Assembly: GCA_938008015.1 (NCBI GenBank)
Contig: CALLMA010000099.1
Location: forward strand, 1 to 33,520
Reading direction: 5' to 3'
Source of the DNA: an uncultured Celeribacter sp.
Lineage (GTDB): Bacteria > Pseudomonadota > Alphaproteobacteria > Rhodobacterales > Rhodobacteraceae
DNA: 33,520 bases
Part shown: piece after piece, positions 16,956 through 27,914 of the stretch
How positions within the stretch are numbered: the first letter of the stretch is position 1
How the letters are laid out: every line of letters begins with the position of its first letter
Made by a program: the position numbers and the translations under genes
The notes under the pieces: generated by a model
Told to the model about the DNA's origin: nothing
Seen by the model: only the letters and a program-made list of their open reading frames with translations
The model's database searches: none

Positions 16956-18332
16956 TTAAAAATATTCAATGCTCACCTGCAGTAGATTTTCTACATCAGG
17001 TACATCAGAAGAAAGGGCAAAAATTGTTATGACATCTCCTTCTTCTAAAATTGTATCACCTTTCGGAGACACATATGTGCCGGACTTTGATATGGCTCCA
17101 ATCAGCGCACCTTCAGGGAAGTTCAACTCTCTGAGCGGAGGACCGCAAATGCTTGAAGAAGGCAAGACCTGCGCTTCAATCACTTCAGCTTCACTTTCTC
17201 CGACGGAATAAACATTTCGAACACGCCCATGGCGCACATGTCGCAAAATGGATGAGACAGTTGTTGCTCGAGGGTTTATATATGCATCAATATCAAGTGC
17301 GGAAATGATTGGGATGAGAGATGGATCGTTGATAAGACATATTGCTCGCGTGCATCCAGATTGTTTTGCACGCACCGCAGAGAGCATATTTACTTTATCA
17401 TCATCGGTAACACATAGCACCGCATCAGCACGCGCCACTCCGGCTTCTTTTAGCAAATCTTGATCTAAAGCATCGCCATTGAGAACAATCGTGCGCTCTA
17501 GCTGATCTGCGGCAACTTCCGCGACGGCTCGGTTTTTCTCAATAATATTTGTTCTGACGCGCTCAGTTCTCTCTTCAAGAGCTTGCGCAACTTGTAAACC
17601 AACATTGCCGCCGCCCATGATTGAGACGCGTGACAGTTTTGGCTGTGGTTTGCCAAAGATTTCCAGCGCTCTCGAAAAATCATCTTTTTGTACAAATAGA
17701 TAGACTTCATCTTCTGCAAACAGCTGGTCACTTGCTTTTGTTGAAAATAATTTGCCTTGGCGCCGTATTGCGACAACTGTGGCGCGCAGTGTTGAGAAAA
17801 GTTCAGAGAGTTCTTTAAGCGAAGTCTCTAAGACGGGGCAATCTTCATCTAGCTGGAAGCCAACGAGCTGTGCTTGGCCATCTAAGAAATCTTGTGTGTC
17901 GAAAGCAGCTGGAGAGGATAGACGCCTTAAAGCGGCTTGGGCGACCTCAACTTCTGGAGAAATAACAACATCAATTGGCATGTGATCACGTCGATATAAA
18001 TCGGAATATAAAGCCGTAAGATAGCTTTGAGCGCGCAGGCGTGCGATTTTGCGTGAAACGCCAAAAGCGGAGTGGGCAACTTGGCAAATCACCATATTGA
18101 CCTCATCAGAATGCGTCGCGGCGATGATCATATCTGCATCGCGCGCACCTGCGAGAGAAAGAACATCAGGATATGATGCAAATCCTTCAACCCCTTGCAC
18201 ATCGAGCGTATCCATAGCTCTACGAACGAGTGCTGGATTGTTGTCCACAACCGTGACATCATTATTCTCATTCGAAAGTTGGCGCGCAATTTGCCAACCA
18301 ACTTGACCTGCTCCGCAAATGATGACTTTCAT
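16956..18332 (-). CDS. trkA: Trk system potassium transport regulatory protein TrkA
   Basis: MKVIICGAGQVGWQIARQLS and a second Rossmann motif SIMGGGNVGLQVAQALE; next to trkH. Confidence 0.93.
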   Translation of the reverse strand: MKVIICGAGQVGWQIARQLSNENNDVTVVDNNPALVRRAMDTLDVQGVEGFASYPDVLSLAGARDADMIIAATHSDEVNMVICQVAHSAFGVSRKIARLRAQSYLTALYSDLYRRDHMPIDVVISPEVEVAQAALRRLSSPAAFDTQDFLDGQAQLVGFQLDEDCPVLETSLKELSELFSTLRATVVAIRRQGKLFSTKASDQLFAEDEVYLFVQKDDFSRALEIFGKPQPKLSRVSIMGGGNVGLQVAQALEERTERVRTNIIEKNRAVAEVAADQLERTIVLNGDALDQDLLKEAGVARADAVLCVTDDDKVNMLSAVRAKQSGCTRAICLINDPSLIPIISALDIDAYINPRATTVSSILRHVRHGRVRNVYSVGESEAEVIEAQVLPSSSICGPPLRELNFPEGALIGAISKSGTYVSPKGDTILEEGDVITIFALSSDVPDVENLLQVSIEYF

Positions 18333-18407
18333 CTTTATCCTATAAGATTAGTACAATTCCATTAGCTCGATCAAAATTTCATTTTATAAAGCTAAGGTCA
18401 ACTTTTC

Positions 18408-19799
18408 TTATAAAACTTCTTTTTCGGCAAGGGTAGCTTGTTTTTGAGTAGTTGTTAAATTTAGGGATTTTAGCTTGCGATGTAAAGCTGATCTTTCCAT
18501 GCCAATGAAAGCTGCGGTTCGAGAAATATTGCCGCCAAAGCGCTCTATTTGAGAAATTAGATATTCTCGTTCAAAAAGCTCCCTAGCCTCTCGCAACGGC
18601 AAATTCGCAATCGATGGGGGCAGGAATTGAGAGTTTGGTTTGTTAGAATTGGGCTTTTCTACCGGCAGTTCATCGGCTGCGATAGGTTTATTCTCATCAC
18701 CCAAAATCAAAACACGCTCAATAATATTTCGCAATTGACGTATGTTCCCAGGCCAAGACATGGTTTGCAAAACGCCTAAAGCATCAGGGCTAAACTCACG
18801 TTTTGATAGGCCCTGCTCTCTATGCAATTGCTCGATGAAATAGGCTGCAAGTTCTGGGATATCCTCGCGCCTTTGACCAAGATCAGGCACGGCGATCGGC
18901 ATAACATTGATGCGGTGATAGAGCTCTTTTTTTAGTTTCCCATTTTGAATTGCCGCATCTAAATTATGCGAAGAAGAAGAAATTATTCGCAAATCGACAG
19001 ATATTTTTTCACTTCCCCCCATACGCGTAAATTCTTGGTTAACCAATAAGCGGATAAGCTTTGCCTGTGTTTCTATAGGGAGTTCCACGATTTCATCGAA
19101 GTAAATCGTGCCCCTATTGTTTTTCTCAAAAGCGCCAGTCTCTATCTTGTCATCACTTTCTTTACCGAAAAGAAACTCATCAATTAAATTATAATCAATA
19201 GTGGATGGTGAGATTGTACAAAAAGGATAATCACTGCGCGAAGAATTTTCATGAATATATCGAGCGGCCAATTCTTTGCCGGAGCCTGATGGGCCTGTTA
19301 ATAAGACCCGACTATTGGTTTTAAATACTTTGGAGAGTTGTGATTTAAATGTTTTAAAAATCGGTGAATTGCCAATTAATTCGGGTTCAGTTTTATCGGG
19401 GCGTTTGAGGGCCGTATTTTCTTTTCTTAATAAAGCTGTTTCCATCGCGCGTGAGATTACAACAAGCAATTGGTCGATATTAAATGGTTTTTCAATAAAG
19501 TCATAAGCACCCTGCTTGATCGCCGCGACTGCGATCTCAACATTTCCATGGCCTGAAATGATGATAACTGGAACATCGGGATAGTTGTTTTTAACGTATT
19601 TTAAGATATCAATCCCATCCATCTGGCTGTCATTGAGCCAAATATCTAAGATGATCAAAGATGGTAGTGAGCTAGATAATTGGCTTAAGCATTCTTCAGA
19701 ATTAGATGCTAGACGAGTTTCAAAGCCTTCGTCATTTAAAATATCACCAATTAACTCACGAATATCTCGTTCGTCATCTACGATCAAAATATTACTCAT
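18408..19799 (-). CDS. ntrX: Response regulator NtrX (ORF track start 19883; internal ATG at 19799 preferred)
   Basis: Receiver domain MSNILIVDDERDIRELIGDIL, AAA+ domain, Fis-type HTH; adjacent to ntrY. Confidence 0.9.
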   Translation of the reverse strand: MSNILIVDDERDIRELIGDILNDEGFETRLASNSEECLSQLSSSLPSLIILDIWLNDSQMDGIDILKYVKNNYPDVPVIIISGHGNVEIAVAAIKQGAYDFIEKPFNIDQLLVVISRAMETALLRKENTALKRPDKTEPELIGNSPIFKTFKSQLSKVFKTNSRVLLTGPSGSGKELAARYIHENSSRSDYPFCTISPSTIDYNLIDEFLFGKESDDKIETGAFEKNNRGTIYFDEIVELPIETQAKLIRLLVNQEFTRMGGSEKISVDLRIISSSSHNLDAAIQNGKLKKELYHRINVMPIAVPDLGQRREDIPELAAYFIEQLHREQGLSKREFSPDALGVLQTMSWPGNIRQLRNIIERVLILGDENKPIAADELPVEKPNSNKPNSQFLPPSIANLPLREARELFEREYLISQIERFGGNISRTAAFIGMERSALHRKLKSLNLTTTQKQATLAEKEVL

Positions 19800-19842
19800 T
19801 ATTCGCTTTCCAGTTTTTAACTTTAATTTTTTATACTCAATA

Positions 19843-22077
19843 CTATTTTGATAGTTGCAAGCGCACTGTAGCACATGCTCCAATCCAATTGCTACCTTCT
19901 ATCATTTCCCCATCCGATAAGTCTAAGGTCGCATTGTGTTCTTCAAGTATCTTTTTGACAATTGCAAGCCCTAGACCAGTCCCCTTTTTACGTGTCGTAA
20001 CGTAAGGTTCGAATAAGCGGCTGCGATCAGAAGGCAATCCTATTCCGTTATCTGTAATTTTTATGCATATATTATCAGTATCTTGTAAGACGCTGATAAT
20101 AATTTTGGGAATATAGCCTGCGGTGTCACCTTGCTCGATTTTTTGATCAATGGCTTCTGCTGCATTTTTTAGCAAATTTGTTAGAGCCTGCCCAATCATA
20201 GTAGAGTCGATATTTAGCTCGATGACATTTTTCTCAAAGTTTTTATCGTAGATGATATCATCGCGCGCATTTTCTTGAAGTAAAATAACATCGTCTAAAA
20301 CTTTGATAAGGTTTGTTTCTTTTTGTACGGGAGCTGGCATGCGAGCAAATTGAGAAAACTCATCCACAATTCTCCCCAAATCACCCGTTTGCCTCACGAT
20401 AACGGATGTATATTGCTCTAAGCTGTCTTTTTCGTCTTGAGACATGTTTTTCCCAAATTTGCGTAATATGCGTTCTGCAGAGAGCTGAATGGGAGTCAGA
20501 GGATTTTTGATTTCATGCGCAATTCTACGTGCAACATCTCCCCAAGCAGCCGAGCGCTGAGCCGAAACAAGATCAGTTACATCATCAAAAGCAAGCACAT
20601 AGCCTTCGATATTATTGTCTTCATCATAGCGGGTTGCGATTTTGAGGAGTAGTTTTTCTTGCATGCGTAATCGAATTAAAGTGATTTCGCTTTGAGTATT
20701 GACCAATTGATTTGCACGAAGCTCATCGAAACAACTTTGAAATTCTGGTGCGATGGTTTCGATTTTCTGATTTAAAACTTGATCTTCATGCTCGATATTG
20801 AGCAAGATCAAAGCAGATCTATTGCATAAAGTTATGTGTCCCAAGTTATCTAAGGCAATCACACCTGATGTGACTGAGGTGAGAATATTGTCAAATAAGC
20901 GACGGCGGCGATCAATTTGCTCATTGCGCTCCAAAAGTGCGTCTCTTTGAGCTTTAATTTCACCTGTCATCGTATTGAAAGAACGGCGTAATAGTGAGAT
21001 TTCATCATTGGTTTCTTCTTCCGAGACACGAATGCTGAAATCGCCTTCCCCCACGCGCTGCGCGGCGATTGCAAGCTGCCCAATTGGGCGTGAAAGACGC
21101 TCTGCAAAAACCAAACCAATCCAACTGGCTGAGAGGATCAAAAGAAGCGCAAAGCCAATGTAAATCAATGCAAATTCAAGAATTAATCGGCCGCGTTCTT
21201 TTTCGAGCCTATTGTAAGCAGAAATCGTTTGTTGCGTATCAGAGAGAAGTGCAAGGATCTCGCCTTCAACCAACCTGCTAACATAGAGATAGTGGTCCGC
21301 GAAAGCTTGCAGTCTAATCAATGCACGGCTTTCATTATTATCCCAGTCTTCGATAAATATCAGCTGACCCGATTCTGCATTTGAGAAATCTTGTTCTGAG
21401 GGAGGCTCAAAATCGAATAGATAAGATCGATCTCCCCGCGTGATAATGGAGCCATCGCGCGAGATGATATAGGATTCTTTTATTTCTCGTTGCCCAAGCA
21501 CATTGCTTTGGGCTTGGTGCAGGACTTCTCTTAAGGAGGCATCTGTTAAGTTCAAGCTGCGGCGTCTAACGGATGTAATATAAGACGCAAGTGCAAGGGT
21601 GTCTTCTTCTAGGCCATCATTATGTTCTTGCTGATATGCGGCGGCGGCGGCTTGGGAGTTGTTAACAACATTTTTGACCCGCTGAGAAAACCACCCCTCT
21701 AGGCCGAAATTAATCGTTACAACAGCAAAGACCGCAACGATGATTGTTGGTATGATGCTTAGAAAAATAAAGGCGGTCGATAAGCGAAGGTGCAACTGCG
21801 AACCAGCTGATTTGGCCCGTCGTGCGGCGATTGTTTTCACGACACGAAGTGCAATCAGGCCCGCTAGAATGAAAACATAAATGATATCAAGCAGTAAGAT
21901 TGAGCGTAGATAGGTGGATGTATTGGAACTTTCAAAGGGGCCTAAGATTAAAAATGTGCATATTGCTAATAAGGGACCCAGTATAAAAACGCTTAGAACA
22001 AAGGCATTCCCGATGCGGCGCTGGCGCCGCAAGGAGACTATTTTCTGAAGTTTTCTACTATTTAAGGTTTCGAGCAT
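19843..22077 (-). CDS. ntrY: Nitrogen-regulation sensor histidine kinase NtrY
   Basis: Multi-TM N-terminus, HAMP region, [26 protein letters not shown] and KGTGLGLAIVKKI. Confidence 0.93.
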   Translation of the reverse strand: MLETLNSRKLQKIVSLRRQRRIGNAFVLSVFILGPLLAICTFLILGPFESSNTSTYLRSILLLDIIYVFILAGLIALRVVKTIAARRAKSAGSQLHLRLSTAFIFLSIIPTIIVAVFAVVTINFGLEGWFSQRVKNVVNNSQAAAAAYQQEHNDGLEEDTLALASYITSVRRRSLNLTDASLREVLHQAQSNVLGQREIKESYIISRDGSIITRGDRSYLFDFEPPSEQDFSNAESGQLIFIEDWDNNESRALIRLQAFADHYLYVSRLVEGEILALLSDTQQTISAYNRLEKERGRLILEFALIYIGFALLLILSASWIGLVFAERLSRPIGQLAIAAQRVGEGDFSIRVSEEETNDEISLLRRSFNTMTGEIKAQRDALLERNEQIDRRRRLFDNILTSVTSGVIALDNLGHITLCNRSALILLNIEHEDQVLNQKIETIAPEFQSCFDELRANQLVNTQSEITLIRLRMQEKLLLKIATRYDEDNNIEGYVLAFDDVTDLVSAQRSAAWGDVARRIAHEIKNPLTPIQLSAERILRKFGKNMSQDEKDSLEQYTSVIVRQTGDLGRIVDEFSQFARMPAPVQKETNLIKVLDDVILLQENARDDIIYDKNFEKNVIELNIDSTMIGQALTNLLKNAAEAIDQKIEQGDTAGYIPKIIISVLQDTDNICIKITDNGIGLPSDRSRLFEPYVTTRKKGTGLGLAIVKKILEEHNATLDLSDGEMIEGSNWIGACATVRLQLSK

Positions 22078-22091
22078 TTTAGCTTAAGCGC

Positions 22092-22145
22092 ATTGTAAGG
22101 TGATGTGCGTGGATATGATCAAAAATGATTACAATCGAGCACATC
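22092..22145. repeat. Two interleaved 7-bp inverted repeats in the ntrC-ntrY intergenic region
   Basis: attgtaa (22092-22098)/ttacaat (22129-22135) and gatgtgc (22102-22108)/gcacatc (22139-22145), both offset by 37 bp. Confidence 0.55.
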
Positions 22146-22153
22146 TATCCCTT

Positions 22154-23530
22154 TTAAACCACAGTCCTTTTCTTCGTTATTTTAATATCTAATTCTGAGA
22201 TTTTTTTGCGCAGTGTATTGCGGTTTATGCCAAGTAAATCTGCACATTTAGCTTGATTTCCACCAACCGCATCAAGTGAGATTTCAATGAGCGGTGTTTC
22301 AAGTTCTTTTAGAACACGTTGGTAGAGGCCAGTTGGCGGCAAAGCGTCGCCGTGTAGGTCGAAATAACGGCGTAGATGCTTCGCAATGGAGGATGAAATC
22401 TTATCATCAGATCCTGAATTAAAAAGGGGTTCAACATCTGGTTGGTTTTGAAAGGCTTGATCGACTTCCGTTAAGCTGATTTTGCTTTCATGGGACGTCA
22501 CAACGAGGCGCGCAATCAAATGCTCCAGCTGGCGTACATTCCCCGGCCAACTATATGTGCGTATTAATTCAATCGCATCATCGGCCAAATACCGCAATTC
22601 ATGGCCTTGATTATGTAGTTTTTGAAGGAAATGCTCACAAAGCAATTGAATGTCTTCCACTCGATCTCGAAGCGGTGGCACTTTTATTAAGACCCCCGAT
22701 AAGCGGTAATAGAGATCTTGCCTGAAAACACCTTCTTCAAGTTTTTTAGAAAGGTTCACCTGCGATGTCGTTAAAATACGAGGCTGATTTTCTCCTAAAT
22801 CATCTAATAGTCGAACAAGTTGATATTGCGCCGTGTCATCAAATTCGCAAACTTCGTCGAAAAGAATAGTTCCCCCATCCGCGCGCGCGACGAGAGCTTT
22901 CATTTTATCTTCTGTTGAGAGATCATTAAATGAAGCGATGATAAAGGGCTTGGAGCAGCGATCAGAAAAATCATGAAGAGCCTTCGCAACAAGGCTCTTT
23001 CCTGTGCCACTTTCGCCCATGATCATAACAGGAAAATCAGCATGCAATACTTTAGCTATAAGCCGATATAGATTTTGCATTTCCGCTGTTTTTCCAACAA
23101 AAGGCAACTCATGTTCAGCGCGGTCTATTTTGATTGATTTAGCAGCAACAGTCATGCCTACGCGCCGTTTAACTTCAAGGGCTTTCGCGCATTTCTTCAT
23201 CAATTCTGGCAAATCAAACGGCTTGGGGAGATATTCAAATGCGTCTGCTTCAGTGGCTTGAATTGTTGTCATAATTGTATTTTGGGCAGAAATGACGATC
23301 ACAGGAAGGCCTGGTCTTAATTCGGCAATTTGAGGCATCATTTCAATACCATTGCCATCGGGCATCATCACATCAGAGATGATCAAATCCCCCTTGCCTT
23401 CTTCCACCCAGCGTAACAATGTGACCAAAGAAGAGGTAGCATGTACTTTACATCCCGCTCTTGTCAGAGCTTGCGTTAAAACGGTTCTGATTGCTCGATC
23501 ATCGTCAGCAACTAGAATTGTACCATCCAT
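22154..23530 (-). CDS. ntrC: Nitrogen regulation response regulator NtrC, lacking GAFTGA
   Basis: [15 protein letters not shown] receiver, [15 protein letters not shown] Walker [12 protein letters not shown] Walker B, Fis-type [23 protein letters not shown]. Confidence 0.92.
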   Translation of the reverse strand: MDGTILVADDDRAIRTVLTQALTRAGCKVHATSSLVTLLRWVEEGKGDLIISDVMMPDGNGIEMMPQIAELRPGLPVIVISAQNTIMTTIQATEADAFEYLPKPFDLPELMKKCAKALEVKRRVGMTVAAKSIKIDRAEHELPFVGKTAEMQNLYRLIAKVLHADFPVMIMGESGTGKSLVAKALHDFSDRCSKPFIIASFNDLSTEDKMKALVARADGGTILFDEVCEFDDTAQYQLVRLLDDLGENQPRILTTSQVNLSKKLEEGVFRQDLYYRLSGVLIKVPPLRDRVEDIQLLCEHFLQKLHNQGHELRYLADDAIELIRTYSWPGNVRQLEHLIARLVVTSHESKISLTEVDQAFQNQPDVEPLFNSGSDDKISSSIAKHLRRYFDLHGDALPPTGLYQRVLKELETPLIEISLDAVGGNQAKCADLLGINRNTLRKKISELDIKITKKRTVV

Positions 23531-23574
23531 CTATTTATTCTCCCAAGTTTTAGTCATTGATGCCCATTGCCGTA

Positions 23575-24636
23575 TTATGTGGTTTCTATTGGCAATGAGA
23601 TCTGAAAAACAGTTTTCCCCGGCACTGAATTAACTGAAATCGCGCCGTCATGTTCAGAAATAATTTTCGATACGAGCGCGAGGCCTAAACCAGTACCATT
23701 TTCTTTGCCTGAGACAAAGGGTTCAAAAATATTTTCAGAAAGATCAGAAGGTAACCCCGGCCCATCATCACTGATTTGTACTTGCAGTGGCAGGCTATGT
23801 TCGCTTCGATCTTTGCGCCGGATACGCAGTGATCCGTCATAATATGTTTTGATTTTAATTGTGCCGCCATAGACATGCGCCGCTTCAGAAGCATTTTTGA
23901 TTAAGTTTTGTAAAACTTGGATGATTTGCCCCCCATCGACCATACATAGCGGCAAGGAGGGATCAAAAATGCAGTTGAATTTCATATGGGCAGCATAGGA
24001 AATAGAGGCTGATTTCTGCGCACGGTTGATCAGATCATGTATGTTTGTGGGCTTCAGCTTTGGGGGGCGCAAGTTTCCAAATTGTTCAACTTGATCCAAC
24101 AAAGAGACAATGCGCTTGCTTTCATCTACAATAAGGGTTGTGAGTTCTTGATCCTCTGGAGAAAGCCCCATCGCCAATAGTTGAGCCGCCCCTTTAATGC
24201 CCGCTAATGGATTTTTGATCTCATGGGCAAGCATTTCTGCCATTCCAATCGCTGAGCGCGCGGATCGTTTGATTTTATTATATTTTTCTAATCGATCGGC
24301 AATTTGGCGCGTTTCAAATAAAATCAATAACCATCCATGATGATCTTGTATCGATGACACCTGAATATTACATTCAATGGGGGCAGATAGGCCACTCGAC
24401 ACATCAACATTGTTGATAAAAATAGGCGCGCCATCCTTGCGTGCGGTCTTTAAAACCGCATCCAATGGTGCATCTATCGCCAGCTGATCAAATATTTTCG
24501 TTTTGAAAAGTGTTTTGCGAGAGGTGTTCAAAAATAATTCAGCAGCGGAATTGATTTCTTGTAGGCAATCATCTTGATCAACAATCAAGGCGGGCATCGG
24601 CAGAGAGGCCCATATCATATTCAAGACATCATTCAT
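23575..24636 (-). CDS. ntrB: Two-component sensor histidine kinase NtrB
   Basis: PAS domain, [35 protein letters not shown]. Confidence 0.93.
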   Translation of the reverse strand: MNDVLNMIWASLPMPALIVDQDDCLQEINSAAELFLNTSRKTLFKTKIFDQLAIDAPLDAVLKTARKDGAPIFINNVDVSSGLSAPIECNIQVSSIQDHHGWLLILFETRQIADRLEKYNKIKRSARSAIGMAEMLAHEIKNPLAGIKGAAQLLAMGLSPEDQELTTLIVDESKRIVSLLDQVEQFGNLRPPKLKPTNIHDLINRAQKSASISYAAHMKFNCIFDPSLPLCMVDGGQIIQVLQNLIKNASEAAHVYGGTIKIKTYYDGSLRIRRKDRSEHSLPLQVQISDDGPGLPSDLSENIFEPFVSGKENGTGLGLALVSKIISEHDGAISVNSVPGKTVFQISLPIETT

Positions 24637-25613
24637 ATGAGAGTGCTTTCCTGAAGTAAGGCTTTCGTTATCAGCTTAACCACCTCTTGAGGCTCAGTTG
24701 AGGTTAGGATTTGCTTTCTGATATCTCCCGTAATCCCCGCCTCTTGCAAATACCACCCAACATGCTTGCGCATAACGCGCATCCCCAATTCATCACCGTA
24801 GAATTTCAAACCTTCTCTATAGTGATCAATGATAATATCGGACAGTTCTTGCAGATTTGGCGTGGGTATTTTGGCGCCATTGTAAAGTTCACTTGCAATT
24901 TGCGCTAAAAGCCAAGGTTTTCCTTGTATTCCGCGCCCAATCATCACGCCATCGGCGCCGGATGCTTTGAGGGCGCATACCGCATCCTCTTTTGATTTTA
25001 TATCGCCATTCGCTATAACTGGAATTTGAACGGCATTTTTAATCGTTCTAATAGCGGCCCAATCGGCACTCCCTTTGTAAAACTGACACCGCGTGCGTCC
25101 GTGAATTGTAATGAGTGAAATGCCAGCGTTTTCAGCACGGATGGCAAGTTCGGCCGCATTAAGGCTATTGTCATCCCACCCAAGCCGCGTTTTGAGAGTG
25201 ACAGGAATTGAAACGCTGCTTACGACGGCATCAATTAAGCTTAGCGCTAAATCTAAATCTCGCAACAAGGCGGAACCAGAGTATCCTGAGACAACCTTCT
25301 TGGCTGGGCATCCCATGTTGATATCGATAATTTTTGCGCCGTTCGCTTCAACCATGCGCGCCGCTTCAGCCATTGGTCCAGCTTCACGGCCCGCTAATTG
25401 CACCGATGTATTTTCAACATGCAGGCCCAACTCTGCTTTCTCTCGAGAGCCAGTGCGCGCATTCATCATGTCATGCGCGGCAATCATTTCTGAAACGACA
25501 AGACCAGCACCAAACTGAGAGACAAGATTTCGAAAGGGCAAATCGGTAATGCCTGCCATTGGAGCGAGCATTATCGGGGGATCAATATTGACGTTCGAAA
25601 GTGATATACCCAA
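24633..25613 (-). CDS. dusB: tRNA-dihydrouridine synthase
   Basis: [40 protein letters not shown] and [14 protein letters not shown]. Confidence 0.95.
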   Translation of the reverse strand: MGISLSNVNIDPPIMLAPMAGITDLPFRNLVSQFGAGLVVSEMIAAHDMMNARTGSREKAELGLHVENTSVQLAGREAGPMAEAARMVEANGAKIIDINMGCPAKKVVSGYSGSALLRDLDLALSLIDAVVSSVSIPVTLKTRLGWDDNSLNAAELAIRAENAGISLITIHGRTRCQFYKGSADWAAIRTIKNAVQIPVIANGDIKSKEDAVCALKASGADGVMIGRGIQGKPWLLAQIASELYNGAKIPTPNLQELSDIIIDHYREGLKFYGDELGMRVMRKHVGWYLQEAGITGDIRKQILTSTEPQEVVKLITKALLQESTLI

Positions 25614-25834
25614 TTCTTAGACCCTTCGTAGAGTTATCTTCTCAATATTCATAAAAGTTAACGCTATCAAGAGAGAATTTGCGTATATTTTATGCAGAGG
25701 CTGTTTTTTGCCCAAGATTTCATCTTGAGTTGTGATTTGCAAAAATAAATATTTTTTATGTATTCTTGTTTGTCTCGTAAAAATCAGAGATATTGCACAA
25801 ATATATCAATACGCCGCTATGATTAGGAAATCGA

Positions 25835-26335
25835 ATGTACCAAATAGCTGAAATGATTGCAACGCTTGCGCGTGTGGGCTACCTGCGCCCTGCCCCAGGA
25901 ACTTGGGGATCGTTTTGCGCTATGCCAATATTATGGGCCATTCATGAGTTTGGTGGCCTTTTATTGGTGCTTGTCGCTTTGTCTTTTGCATTTATTGCAG
26001 GCGTATGGGCGACCCAAACTATGACGCGCTTCTCTGATGATCATGATCCTTCTGAAATCGTCATTGATGAAGTTGTTGGACAATGGATTGCACTTTTGCC
26101 TGTCTTGATTGCCAGCACTATGATGGGGCTTCAAAGTACGGATCTTTGGCCAGGTTGGATTGCTGGCTTTGTCTTTTTCCGCCTCTTTGATATCTGGAAG
26201 CCTTGGTTGGTTGGCACATTTGATAGACGCGGCGATGCTATGGGCGTGATGTTAGATGATGTCGCAGCTGGGATAATGGCGGCGATTGCCTTCTGTGTGC
26301 TAGCTGGCGTCTCACATGCATTCCTCTTGTCATAA
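25835..26335 (+). CDS. pgpA: Phosphatidylglycerophosphatase A
   Basis: GYLRPAPGTWGSF, DPSEIVIDEVVGQWIAL and FRLFDIWKPW. Confidence 0.93.
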   Translation: MYQIAEMIATLARVGYLRPAPGTWGSFCAMPILWAIHEFGGLLLVLVALSFAFIAGVWATQTMTRFSDDHDPSEIVIDEVVGQWIALLPVLIASTMMGLQSTDLWPGWIAGFVFFRLFDIWKPWLVGTFDRRGDAMGVMLDDVAAGIMAAIAFCVLAGVSHAFLLS

Positions 26336-26338
26336 GCA

Positions 26339-26827
26339 ATGACTGATTTTCTCTATGAATTAAGTGCTCAAGTTTTAGAATTAGCAAACTCTAAACAGCG
26401 TAAGATCTCAACCGCAGAAAGTTGTACTGGGGGTGGTATTGCAGCCGCTCTTACGGAAATTCCTGGCGCATCATCCATCGTAGATCGAGGGTTTGTCACT
26501 TATAGCAATACATCTAAGTTTGATATGCTTGATGTCAGCGAGAAGACACTCGAGAAACATGGTGCAGTTTGTGAAGATGTCGCGCGCGAAATGGCGGAAG
26601 GTGCATTGAAGTTCTCGGATGCAACCTTATCCATAGCCGTGACAGGCATCGCGGGCCCCGGTGGATCGGATCACAAACCTGAGGGCCTTGTATTCTTTGC
26701 ATTAGCACAAGAGACTGGCAGCACGAAGATCGAGCGGATAGAATTTGGTCCGATCGGGCGCTCACAGGTGCGCCAGAAAACAGTCATCCATGCTCTTGAG
26801 ATGCTTAAAGAAGCGCTCTCGCATTAG
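26339..26827 (+). CDS. CinA C-terminal domain protein (nicotinamide-nucleotide amidase type)
   Basis: STAESCTGGGIAAALTEIPGASSIVDRGFVTYSN and AVTGIAGPGG. Confidence 0.9.
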   Translation: MTDFLYELSAQVLELANSKQRKISTAESCTGGGIAAALTEIPGASSIVDRGFVTYSNTSKFDMLDVSEKTLEKHGAVCEDVAREMAEGALKFSDATLSIAVTGIAGPGGSDHKPEGLVFFALAQETGSTKIERIEFGPIGRSQVRQKTVIHALEMLKEALSH

Positions 26828-26829
26828 AA

Positions 26830-27273
26830 TTACGTGTAAATCTGGTTTGCGCGCTCTTCAAAGGCCTTTACGATGCGCTCCATCGCTTCATTAAACATCA
26901 CGCCAATGATCTTTTGCAAAAGGATGTTTTTAAATTCGAAATCCACAAAGAAATCGATTTCGCATCCACCTTCAGCATCGTTAAACTTCCAACCACTCTT
27001 GAGATATTTAAACGGGCCATCGAGATATTGCGTATCAATGCGAAGTTCATCTGGAAATAATGTCACACGAGAGCCAAATTTCTCTCGAAAGACTTTAAAA
27101 GATATAATCAAATCCGCCAGAAGAATTTCATGATCCTCCATCTTGGTATGACTTCTTATTCTTGCAGCAGAATTCCAAGGCAAAAATTCTGGATAGCTGG
27201 CCACATCTGAAACAAGGTCATACATTTGTATGGCGGTGTAAGGGAGAATTCTTGTTTCTTGATGTTTTGGCAT
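26830..27273 (-). CDS. Coq10/RatA-type START-domain protein
   Basis: MYDLVSDVASYPEFLPWNSAARI and the family's typical length. Confidence 0.88.
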   Translation of the reverse strand: MPKHQETRILPYTAIQMYDLVSDVASYPEFLPWNSAARIRSHTKMEDHEILLADLIISFKVFREKFGSRVTLFPDELRIDTQYLDGPFKYLKSGWKFNDAEGGCEIDFFVDFEFKNILLQKIIGVMFNEAMERIVKAFEERANQIYT

Positions 27274-27341
27274 AATTATTGGCCTTTTGTTTTTATACTG
27301 CTATGTCTGTTTTTATGTAGCAAATTGCAAGAGGATAAAAC

Positions 27342-27884
27342 ATGAGCAATCGCCCTTATCATATTGATGTGATGATTTCAGCCAAATCAATCGCAGCTCG
27401 AATAGAAGATCTCGCTCGTGAAATTAAAAAAGAATACTCGGATACAGACAAGCTTGTTGTTATTGGCTTACTACGAGGATCTTTTGTTTTTATCGCAGAT
27501 CTCGTTCGTGAACTTGATATGAATGTGGAAGTGGATTTTCTGGAGGCCTCTTCATATGATGATGGTACGGAAAGCACCCGCGAAGTTAAGATTTTAAAAG
27601 ATTTACGCGGCGCGATTGAAGGCCGTGATGTTTTGATCGTTGAGGATATTGTTGATACAGGTCACACATTAACCGCCGTCACCTCCCTCTTGAAATCCAG
27701 ACGCCCTAACAAAATGAAAACCATTGCCCTTTTGGACAAGCCATCACGCCGTGAGGTTGATTTTAAAGCGAATTGGACTGGGTTTGAAATTCCAGATGCT
27801 TTCGTGGTTGGATATGGTATTGATTTTGCGCAAGCCAATCGAAATTTGCCCTATATCGGAAGTGTCGTTTTTGAGGATGAATAA
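27342..27884 (+). CDS. hpt: Hypoxanthine phosphoribosyltransferase
   Basis: [17 protein letters not shown] and [21 protein letters not shown]-binding motif. Confidence 0.93.
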   Translation: MSNRPYHIDVMISAKSIAARIEDLAREIKKEYSDTDKLVVIGLLRGSFVFIADLVRELDMNVEVDFLEASSYDDGTESTREVKILKDLRGAIEGRDVLIVEDIVDTGHTLTAVTSLLKSRRPNKMKTIALLDKPSRREVDFKANWTGFEIPDAFVVGYGIDFAQANRNLPYIGSVVFEDE

Positions 27885-27914
27885 TTATGATCTTATCGTT
27901 CAGAAGATATTGAT

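Noticed and set aside
17752-18306. Plus-strand ORFs of 77 and 85 aa
   Set aside because: Antisense to trkA; shadow ORFs
25111-25518. 135-aa plus-strand ORF
   Set aside because: Antisense to dusB with no coding signature
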